Assembly: GCA_029821515.1 (NCBI GenBank)
Contig: JALGTD010000091.1
Coordinates: 1 to 6,290 of the forward strand
DNA: 6,290 nt
From: Candidatus Zipacnadia bacterium
Lineage (GTDB): Bacteria > Armatimonadota > Zipacnadia > Zipacnadales > Zipacnadaceae
Direction: 5' to 3'
The position numbers were made by a program, and so were the translations under genes. The notes beneath the pieces are model-generated. The model was not told the origin of the DNA. It saw only the letters and a list, made by a program, of their open reading frames with translations, and did no database searches. Positions 1-5,725 of the stretch are shown piece by piece; position 1 is the stretch's first letter, and each line of letters begins with the position of its first letter.

Positions 1-1
1 C

Positions 2-172
2 GACTACGTTCTGAAATGCTCGCACGCCTTCAATCTGCTCGATGCCCGCGGAGCGCTGAGCGTGACCGAACGCAATGCGATGATTATGCGGGTGCGGCGA
101 CTGGCCTGCCGGGTGGCTGAAGCGTATGTCGCCGACCGCGAGCAGTTGGGCTTTCCGCTACTTGACCAATAG
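2..172 (+). CDS. glyQ: Glycyl-tRNA synthetase alpha subunit, C-terminal end (partial)
   Basis: The reading frame open from base 2 encodes the last 56 residues of the protein and stops at TAG (170-172). The segment KCSHAFNLLDARGALSVTER, followed by a helical region with R-L-A-R/C-x-V-A-x-A-Y and a short tail ending in LGFPLL, is the typical C terminus of GlyQ. GlyQ is the catalytic subunit of the alpha2-beta2 bacterial glycyl-tRNA synthetase, a cytosolic enzyme that joins glycine to tRNA-Gly using ATP. The active-site motifs lie upstream of the window. The gene sits 21 nt before glyS in the same direction, the usual glyQS operon. An upstream T-box or promoter, if any, cannot be seen here. Confidence 0.92.
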   Translation, partial: DYVLKCSHAFNLLDARGALSVTERNAMIMRVRRLACRVAEAYVADREQLGFPLLDQ

Positions 173-178
173 GATAGG
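171..178 (+). promoter_or_regulatory. Probable weak ribosome binding site of glyS
   Basis: AGGATAGG overlaps the glyQ stop codon and ends 15 nt before the glyS ATG, which is farther than the usual 5-10 nt. No better purine-rich site lies nearer: the bases between are CTACAAATAGAACCG. Ribosomes finishing glyQ would arrive here directly, so coupling may compensate for the poor site. The coupling is inference. Confidence 0.4.
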
Positions 179-193
179 CTACAAATAGAACCG

Positions 194-2329
194 ATGCCAG
201 CAGACTTGCTTTACGAAATTGGTGTTGAAGAGATTCCGGCTAATGCCGTGTTGCCAGCGTTGGCACAGCTTGAGGCGGCTATTGGCGAAGGGCTGGACAG
301 ACTGCGGTTGGAGCACGGGCACATAGCCACCTATGGCACGCCTCGGCGGCTGGCGATTATCATCAATGATGTTGACGACTGCCAGGAAGATGTCGTTGAG
401 CAGATAAAGGGTCCGCCGGCCCAGGCCGCCTTCGATGCTGAAGGCAATCCCACCCAGGCAGCGGTGGGCTTTGCCAGTTCGCGCGGAGTTGAGCTGTCCG
501 ATCTGGAGGTGCGCACGATTAACGAGGGTGAGTGGGTTTTTGCCCGCGTTAGCAAGCCGGGCCAGCCCGCGGCCGAGGTACTCCCCCAGCTACTGAAGCA
601 GGCGACTGAGCAGCTCAGCTTCCCCAAGACAATGTGGTGGGCTGAGGTGGGCTTCCGCTTTGCTCGACCGCTGCGCTGGCTGGTTGCCCTGCTTGGTGAT
701 GAGCTGCTCAACCTGGAAATAGCAGGAGTACGCGCAGAGAAGAGCACCCGTGGTCACCGTGTTCTGGGCAGCAATAGTGTTGAGATAGAGCAGGCTGACC
801 AGTATCTGGCAGTGCTCGAGGCCAACGGTGTTATAGCAGATCACCAGCGGCGGCGTGAGATAATTGTGCAGCAGGCCACCGAGCTGGCTGCCGCCAAGGG
901 CTGCCGCCCGCGAATAGATGCTGATATCCTTACTGAAGTTAACTTCCTGGTTGAATATCCCGCCTGCGTGATGGGCAGCTTCGACTCTGAGTATCTACAA
1001 CTGCCCGAGGAAGTTATAGTCACCGTGTTGCAGGGGCATCAAAAGGCCTTTGCTGTCGAGGATGAGCGGGGGAACCTCGCTCCGAACTTCATTGCCGTCA
1101 CCAATGCTGACCCGGTGGCGGCTGATACCGTATGTTCGGGGTGGGAAAAGGTGATCGTTCCGCGGCTGGATGACGCCCAGTTCTACTACGAGCAGGATAT
1201 GCGCCAGCCCCTGGCCGAGCGCCGCGAGGCGCTCAAGCATGTCACTTTTATGGAGAAACTGGGCACTCTCTACGACCAAAGCGAGAGACTGGCCGAGCTA
1301 ACCTCGTGGCTGGCTGAGCATCTGGATGAGGTAAGTGATGCAGACGCACAAACTGCACGCCGGGCGGCTCAGCTGGCCAAATGCGACCAGGTTACGATGA
1401 TGGTGCGTGATGGCAAGCTCGGTGAGGTGCTGCAAGGAATAATCGGCGGATACTATGCCCGGGATTCAGGCGAATCCCAGGCGGTAGCGACGGCCATTTC
1501 CGAGCAATACCTACCCGCGCAGACTGGCGATCCCGTTCCTGATACTTGTGCCGGCCGGATGCTCAGCCTGGCTGACAAGATGGATCATCTGGCGGCGTGT
1601 TTCCGACTGGGCGAGATTCCCCGGAGTTCAGCGGATCCGTACGCACTGCGCCGGCGGGCGGCCGGCGTAATTGAAATTGTCCGGCAGACCGGTTATCAAT
1701 TCGCGCTTCTCGGGTTTATCCGACAGAGCCTGGAATTGCTGCCAGTGCCGCCCGACGACAGTAGCCTCGTTCCCACTTCCCAGGCAGCTTCGCGATTGCA
1801 GGACCTGTTTGCCGAACGCCTTCAGGCGGTGTGGGAACAGGGAGGGGTTGACTACGATATCTGCCGGGCGGTGCTGGCTACTGATTGGGATGACATCGCT
1901 GAGGTCAACGCACGGGCTCAACTGCTTGCCCAGTTGCGCGACAGCCAACCAGAACTCTTCACCGCGCTGGCCACTGCCGCCGAGCGACCAGCGCGGATCG
2001 CTCGCCCGGAGGATATTCCCGAAGCAGCCGAAGTTGACACCAGTCTCTTTGAACATCCAATGGAGAGCCGCCTTCTGGAGGAGTTTGCCGGGGTTCGGGA
2101 TGAGGTAGAGACTCTTCTCCAAGACAAATCGCCTGACTGGGCGCAAGTGGCCACACTGCTGGCGGGGCTGCTACCAGTCATCCACCAGTATTTTGAAGAT
2201 GTAATGGTTATGGTTGAAGATGAAGCCTTGCGCCGCAACCGGTTGACGCTGCTGCGTGACATTGACCGGCTGTTCCTGCATCTGGCCGATTTCTTGGAAA
2301 TCGTGCAGAACAGTGCCCAGGAGGGCTGA
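194..2329 (+). CDS. glyS: Glycyl-tRNA synthetase beta subunit
   Basis: This 711-residue protein matches GlyS in length (usually about 690) and throughout its sequence. GlyS is the tRNA-recognising partner of GlyQ in the cytosolic glycine-charging enzyme. Visible landmarks are the N-terminal LLYEIGVEEIPANAV (5-19), YGTPRRLAI (47-55), IKGPP (71-75), FRFARPLRWLVALLGDE (154-170), TRGHRVLG (185-192), LVEYPACVMGSF (252-263), PEEVIVTVLQGHQKAF (271-286), RLDDAQFYYEQD (324-335), the HD-like region with AAQLAKCDQVTMMV (391-404), LADKMDHL (459-466) and DPYALRRRAAG (481-491), and a C-terminal DALR-type anticodon-binding helical domain (about 590-700). The only in-frame ATG near the glyQ stop is at 194. 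Its ribosome site is weak: AGGATAGG (171-178) overlaps the glyQ stop and lies 15 nt upstream, so translational coupling to glyQ is likely. Some usually conserved positions differ (W317, P323). Confidence 0.98.
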   Translation: MPADLLYEIGVEEIPANAVLPALAQLEAAIGEGLDRLRLEHGHIATYGTPRRLAIIINDVDDCQEDVVEQIKGPPAQAAFDAEGNPTQAAVGFASSRGVELSDLEVRTINEGEWVFARVSKPGQPAAEVLPQLLKQATEQLSFPKTMWWAEVGFRFARPLRWLVALLGDELLNLEIAGVRAEKSTRGHRVLGSNSVEIEQADQYLAVLEANGVIADHQRRREIIVQQATELAAAKGCRPRIDADILTEVNFLVEYPACVMGSFDSEYLQLPEEVIVTVLQGHQKAFAVEDERGNLAPNFIAVTNADPVAADTVCSGWEKVIVPRLDDAQFYYEQDMRQPLAERREALKHVTFMEKLGTLYDQSERLAELTSWLAEHLDEVSDADAQTARRAAQLAKCDQVTMMVRDGKLGEVLQGIIGGYYARDSGESQAVATAISEQYLPAQTGDPVPDTCAGRMLSLADKMDHLAACFRLGEIPRSSADPYALRRRAAGVIEIVRQTGYQFALLGFIRQSLELLPVPPDDSSLVPTSQAASRLQDLFAERLQAVWEQGGVDYDICRAVLATDWDDIAEVNARAQLLAQLRDSQPELFTALATAAERPARIARPEDIPEAAEVDTSLFEHPMESRLLEEFAGVRDEVETLLQDKSPDWAQVATLLAGLLPVIHQYFEDVMVMVEDEALRRNRLTLLRDIDRLFLHLADFLEIVQNSAQEG

Positions 2330-2467
2330 CTTAGGCTCAGTTGCTGGCCGTTGCTGAGTATAGAGCTTGGTTTGTGGGTACAATAAAAATAGGCGTGTAC
2401 TGCTGCGCTGCGAACCGCATCGAGAGTTCGGCTTAGTAGAATCTGGGGGGAGAAGGCTGGTGGGCAG
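2330..2467 (+). other. Non-coding spacer between glyS and the small membrane protein gene
   Basis: This 138-nt stretch holds no convincing open frame on either strand. An AT-rich patch (2379-2390, TACAATAAAAAT) could be a promoter -10 region, but no good -35 hexamer lies 16-18 nt upstream. Two short inverted repeats occur: CTCAG/CTGAG around 2336-2358 and CGAAC/GTTCG at 2411-2430. Neither is followed by a T-run, so neither looks like an intrinsic terminator. It may be a leader for the following small gene. Confidence 0.5.
2445..2456 (+). promoter_or_regulatory. Ribosome binding site for the 55-codon gene
   Basis: The run GGGGGGAGAAGG is strongly purine-rich and contains AGAAGG, ending 11 nt before the ATG at 2468. 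It is the best Shine-Dalgarno-like sequence on the + strand near this start and the main reason, with the membrane character of the product, to accept the short reading frame as a gene. Confidence 0.5.
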
Positions 2468-2635
2468 ATGCAGTTGATAGTGCACCTGGGCATTATTGCG
2501 TTACTGGCGGCGATTGGCTCGTCGTTGGGCCAGCAGTTCTACGGGGAGCAGGGCGTGAAATTCGGAGCACTTGTGGGAGGGGTCTTGGGTCTACTGGTGA
2601 TTCTTGTGCTGTGGGCGGGCACCAGCAACAAGTAA
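2468..2635 (+). CDS. Small two-helix membrane protein of unknown function (55 aa)
   Basis: ATG at 2468 to TAA at 2633-2635 encodes 55 residues. The product has a hydrophobic segment at about residues 2-20 (LIVHLGIIALLAAIGSSLG), a short polar loop QQFYGEQGVKF (22-32), and a second hydrophobic, glycine-patterned segment at about 33-51 (GALVGGVLGLLVILVLWAG), ending in TSNK. This is a plausible helical hairpin; the GxxxG-like spacing in helix 2 could support packing or oligomerisation. A purine-rich ribosome site precedes the start at good distance. No in-frame ATG, GTG or TTG lies in the near upstream codons. I do not recognise the family. It lies 138 nt downstream of glyS, so it may be co-transcribed or have its own promoter. 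A chance frame is possible, but two well-formed membrane segments plus a ribosome site make a real gene more likely. Confidence 0.62.
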   Translation: MQLIVHLGIIALLAAIGSSLGQQFYGEQGVKFGALVGGVLGLLVILVLWAGTSNK

Positions 2636-2681
2636 GCCAGCGGTGCTAACGAAGACGACAGCCCGTAAGCCGAGTCAGCCG
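2636..2681. other. Convergent intergenic gap without a clear terminator
   Basis: Forty-six bases separate the 3' ends of the + strand small membrane gene and the - strand YqgF-like gene. I see no GC-rich hairpin followed by a T-run in either direction. A 7-bp direct repeat GTAAGCC occurs at 2632-2638 and 2665-2671, probably by chance. Transcripts from both sides may overlap or end by a factor-dependent route. Confidence 0.5.
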
Positions 2682-3143
2682 TCACCTCAGATTTGCTGTT
2701 TGTTGGCCGGTTTGCTCCAGTAGACGCTCAGCGATAATGACCGCAGCGTAGTCGTCTACCGGTTGTGGAGGCACTCTCAACCCCAAAGGAATGAGTCGCG
2801 CCAGACCCCGAGGTGGGTTATCTTCCCAGTATCTTTCCTGCGCCAACCTGGAGGTCAGTTCTTCGCTTATAGCGGTAACGGGCACATCAATACCTGCTTG
2901 CATCAACTGGTTCTGGGTCTGCTCGGCACCGGTGCTGTCGCCCATTGCCACTTCGCTAATGGCGAATTCCTCGGCTATGTGACGCACGATCGCAGGAAGC
3001 TCGGCCAGGGCTACTACGTCTTGGTGTAATGTACCCTGCTGACGGCTGACCACGGCCACGCCACATTTATCAGTGCCGGGATCGAGACCCAGGACTATTG
3101 TGTCTTCGTATTGTGGTACCCGGTCAGGATTCAGACTCCTCAC
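2682..3143 (-). CDS. YqgF/RuvC-like RNase H-fold protein
   Basis: This 153-residue protein resembles the YqgF (RuvX) group, known for pre-16S rRNA processing nucleases and Holliday-junction resolvase-like folds. The first strand, IVLGLDPGTDKCGVAVV (16-32), carries the expected catalytic aspartate D21 and reads closer to RuvC (LDPG) than to classical YqgF (LDVG). VAMGDSTGAEQTQ (66-78) replaces the usual GxPxxxxG segment. VPVTAISEELTSRLA (88-102) parallels the DERxTT motif, with E94/E95 as the acidic residue, and VDDYAAVIIAERLL (129-142) gives the last aspartate pair D130/D131. All three acidic positions are thus retained, so activity is plausible. The start is GTG, placed directly after an in-frame TAG; no other usual start precedes the first strand. 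The gene overlaps the end of the DUF3084 gene by 20 nt, implying coupled translation. Substrate unknown. Confidence 0.85.
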   Translation of the reverse strand: MRSLNPDRVPQYEDTIVLGLDPGTDKCGVAVVSRQQGTLHQDVVALAELPAIVRHIAEEFAISEVAMGDSTGAEQTQNQLMQAGIDVPVTAISEELTSRLAQERYWEDNPPRGLARLIPLGLRVPPQPVDDYAAVIIAERLLEQTGQQTANLR

Positions 3144-4545
3144 CTACCTGTATCGCTACCAAAAACGGGGAAAGGCCCGCTCGGTAGACGTCCTCGGCGG
3201 CTATCGCCCGGACGGTTTGCGACTCGCCGGCTGCCAGTAGCTGGTCGAGTGCTGATAGCAGTTGCTCGGCGGGCACATCACCGTACTGACCAGTCTCAGG
3301 GTGAGCGAGCACGCCGCGCTCCTGGGCTTCGCGGCGCAGCAGGCTCAGGATAGCCCAAACATCGCCGAATACCTGGTCGCGGGGCCGACCACCGTCAATC
3401 TGGACGCTGACGATGGTCTCGGCTTCGGCATATACGCGGCTGTTGGGTATCACCATGAGCATCACAGGCGCCGGTTCCGGCTCAGGGCGGACGGCGAAGA
3501 CCCGGGCTACGGTCTGGATGCTGAGGATATAGTCGTCTTCCTGCCCACCATGTATGGCGCTGGCCGCGCCACCGATTATTTCGTCTTCGCCGATGGCAGC
3601 GGGCTGCGACTCGGGCAGAATCGCGAAGTAAACACGGACGCTGCGGCCCTCTTCGACCACCACTCCGCTGGCGTGGGCAATCTTGGACGCCAGGACGACA
3701 TCCTCAACCAGAGAGCTTCTGATCTGCTCGAGGGTCTGGTCAGAGCGAATAAGATCGCGGACCAATTCGTGGCCGGATTCGTAAAGTACCGGACCGTAAG
3801 CTGCATGTTCCCAGGTCGCCAAGGATGTCTCTACGTCCTTCAGTTCAGTCTGCAACTCGGCCAACCGGTCCAGTTTCAACCCCAGTTCCTCCCTAACTGG
3901 TTCAAGTTCGCGCATTGCCTTCGCCAACTCGCGATCGACCACTTCAACCTGCCCTTGAGTGCTTTTCAGTTGGCTGTCGAGCGCATCCACCTCTTCCTGA
4001 AGGCTTTCTTTGTCGGTGCGTACCTGGAACAGATCGGCCATTGACCGATCCAACTGTGATTTGGCCTCTTGTAAATCAGATCGGATACCTTCAGCCTTAG
4101 CGAGTAGCTCGTCTCGCTCAGCCTGGAGACTGGTTATCCGCTGGCGGAGTGGGATGGCTTCTTGGCGAAGTGCCTGGGTCTCCTCGTTGAGCGCTGCCGC
4201 CTGCTGCTGGGCGTGCTCTGCCTCGGTGCGGGCATCTGTTGCGACACGGTGGAGGTCTTTAACTTGCACGCTCAGCGACTGCTGCTGGTCACGCAGGTGC
4301 TGGATATTGAATAGGGCGTCCTGCACGTAGCTGCTACCCAGGGCGGCGACGGCCAGACCAATCAGCGGCAGAGTTGCGCCGACGGCGATACCCACCACGC
4401 GGGCGGTGGTACGCGGCCGCAGCCCAAACAAGCTGCTGCGGCGCTTGCCCAGCCGGTAGCCAATAATGTCTCCCAGCCAGGCGATGAGCCCGCCGGTAGC
4501 TACCAGAATTATGAGCGCGATTATTGTGTAAGCCGACACCTTCAT
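3124..4545 (-). CDS. DUF3084-type membrane-anchored coiled-coil protein
   Basis: From the ATG at 4545 the product has 473 residues. TM1 lies at about 4-27, followed by a basic loop (YRLGKRRSSLFGLRPRTTAR, about 30-49), TM2 at about 50-70, a long heptad-rich coiled coil at about 82-245, and a C-terminal alpha/beta domain ending with AAEDVYRAG and an alternating hydrophobic strand. The short N terminus, the GDxxGxRxGxRRxSLFGLRP loop and this ending are what I remember of DUF3084 proteins, which occur in Cyanobacteria and diderm Firmicutes; their function is unknown. The strongly positive loop should be cytoplasmic, placing the coil and C-terminal domain outside the inner membrane (inference). 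A TTG at 4554 would add three residues and has GGGCGG 4 nt upstream, so the start is uncertain. It begins 26 nt after the permease stop and overlaps the YqgF-like gene. Confidence 0.85.
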   Translation of the reverse strand: MKVSAYTIIALIILVATGGLIAWLGDIIGYRLGKRRSSLFGLRPRTTARVVGIAVGATLPLIGLAVAALGSSYVQDALFNIQHLRDQQQSLSVQVKDLHRVATDARTEAEHAQQQAAALNEETQALRQEAIPLRQRITSLQAERDELLAKAEGIRSDLQEAKSQLDRSMADLFQVRTDKESLQEEVDALDSQLKSTQGQVEVVDRELAKAMRELEPVREELGLKLDRLAELQTELKDVETSLATWEHAAYGPVLYESGHELVRDLIRSDQTLEQIRSSLVEDVVLASKIAHASGVVVEEGRSVRVYFAILPESQPAAIGEDEIIGGAASAIHGGQEDDYILSIQTVARVFAVRPEPEPAPVMLMVIPNSRVYAEAETIVSVQIDGGRPRDQVFGDVWAILSLLRREAQERGVLAHPETGQYGDVPAEQLLSALDQLLAAGESQTVRAIAAEDVYRAGLSPFLVAIQVGEESES

Positions 4546-4571
4546 CACTTCCAATTGTCCGCCCGTACTGC

Positions 4572-5663
4572 TCAGCGAGAAGCGTCAATCAGCAGTCCCA
4601 GGCCGACGCCGTAGAGTATCATATTGGGCAGCCAGGCGGCCAGGGCTGGTGGCAACGCCCCCTGTTCCCCCACCACCCGCAGAGCATTGAAGATGACATA
4701 GTATGCCAGAATGATAGCCAGAGAGATGCCCAGGCCCACGCCGGTGGTGGTGCGCTTGGGCCGCACAGCCAGAGGGGCGGCGATGAGTGCAAAGCCCAGA
4801 GCACTCCAGGGGATGGCCAGGCGCATATGAAAATACTCAATAAGTTCCGGCAGTTTCTCCTGTGCCGAGGCGGGAAGCTGCCGCATACGCACAATATCCT
4901 GCTTGAGTTCGAGCAGGGTCATGTCCTCAAGACTCTTCGCAATGTTTTTGACCTGCCACGGAGCCCGACCTACCTCGGTCGTGGCAGTCATCCCCTGTTC
5001 CGTGCGCCGGCTGCCATCCGCCAGATAAGTGACGTGCACGGCATTATGCATTATTATCTCCGTGCCGCGCCAGGTCGCCTCTTCCGCAGTGAAGTAATCA
5101 CGAAAGTCACCATTGTGGAACCGAGCAATCCACACATCACCTAACTGACCACTTTCTGCGTTGAAGTGCTCGGCCTTCAGCAGAATGCGAGGAGCCTCCT
5201 TCTCAGGAAGACTGAGAAAGAGATAATCCTGCCGCGCCGCTGCGCCCTCAGCTAACTCGGCCAGCAACTGATTGGATGCGTTATTGGCGGGAGGTACGAC
5301 TGCTTCATTGAGTACCAGGGCAAGCGCCGACACCAGCAAGCCACCGGCCAGCACCGGCGCGGCCAGGCGCGGAAAAGACACGCCGCCGGCGCGCATCGCC
5401 TCCACCTCTCCGTCGCTGCTCAGTCGGCCTATGGCCATCAATGCACCGAACATAGTCGCCATCGGTAAAGTGAGTGTAACTGTCTGGGGCATTCTGTACA
5501 CAAAGGCCCGCGCCACCAGCCCAGCCGGATAGCCGTCGCGGACGATTAGCCTCAGAGCATCGTAGAGCAGGTCTACGCTGACCAGCACGATGATGAACGC
5601 CCCCACGCCAAATACGAAGGGGCCAATCATCTCTTTCAGGATGTACTTGTCGAGTTTGCGCAA
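4572..5663 (-). CDS. lptF/G: LptF/LptG-family lipid (LPS) export permease
   Basis: This 363-residue inner-membrane protein has the LptF/LptG layout: three N-terminal helices (about 14-38, 58-80, 100-122), a periplasmic beta-jellyroll-type domain (about 130-255), and three C-terminal helices (about 283-300, 307-328, 338-358). The opening RKLDKYILKEMIGPF is typical, as is the cytoplasmic coupling helix SSDGEVEAMRAGGVSFPRL (82-100), whose E-x-x-x-M-R-A-x-G-x-S pattern docks on LptB. The family forms the channel that extracts LPS or related lipid from the inner membrane, driven by LptB. The start is TTG, with GGGGG 6 nt upstream; no ATG lies before TM1. The gene begins 62 nt after lptB, consistent with one operon. 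LptF and LptG cannot be told apart confidently by eye, and no second permease follows. Confidence 0.94.
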   Translation of the reverse strand: MRKLDKYILKEMIGPFVFGVGAFIIVLVSVDLLYDALRLIVRDGYPAGLVARAFVYRMPQTVTLTLPMATMFGALMAIGRLSSDGEVEAMRAGGVSFPRLAAPVLAGGLLVSALALVLNEAVVPPANNASNQLLAELAEGAAARQDYLFLSLPEKEAPRILLKAEHFNAESGQLGDVWIARFHNGDFRDYFTAEEATWRGTEIIMHNAVHVTYLADGSRRTEQGMTATTEVGRAPWQVKNIAKSLEDMTLLELKQDIVRMRQLPASAQEKLPELIEYFHMRLAIPWSALGFALIAAPLAVRPKRTTTGVGLGISLAIILAYYVIFNALRVVGEQGALPPALAAWLPNMILYGVGLGLLIDASR

Positions 5664-5725
5664 GGCCAGCCCCCGATTGATTAGGCGCTCTACAACACGA
5701 GTGGATAGGCCAGTCCGTTCTCATC
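5664..5725 (-). other. lptB-lptF/G spacer
   Basis: The 62-nt gap has no hairpin with T-run and no clear promoter hexamers, so read-through transcription from lptB is expected. Its last bases (on the - strand, ATCAATCGGGGGCTGGCC) provide only a G-run as a possible ribosome site for the TTG start of the permease. Confidence 0.45.

Noticed and set aside
2336..2358. CTCAG/CTGAG hairpin just after the glyS stop as a terminator
   Set aside because: The stem is only 5 bp plus wobble pairs and no T-run follows.
2351..2384. Promoter with TTGCTG (2351-2356) and TACAAT (2379-2384)
   Set aside because: The spacer is 22 nt, too long for a normal sigma-70-type promoter, and there is no TGn extension before TACAAT.
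2411..2430. CGAAC/GTTCG inverted repeat resembling a Gram-positive LexA (SOS) box or a tRNA T-arm
   Set aside because: The spacer is 10 nt where a CGAAC-N4-GTTCG box needs 4, and no acceptor, D or anticodon arms can be drawn around it.
1918..2493. A 191-codon - strand open frame across the glyS end and spacer
   Set aside because: Its product is a serine/arginine-rich shadow typical of antisense reading of GC-rich genes, and glyS is certain in this place.
3262..4044. A 260-codon + strand open frame opposite the DUF3084 gene
   Set aside because: It lies wholly antisense to a well-supported coding frame, has no family resemblance, and long antisense frames are expected in GC-rich coding DNA.
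4524..5144. A 206-codon + strand open frame opposite the permease gene
   Set aside because: It mirrors the real LptF/G frame, its product is low-complexity and histidine/proline-rich, and it crosses the gene boundary at 4572.
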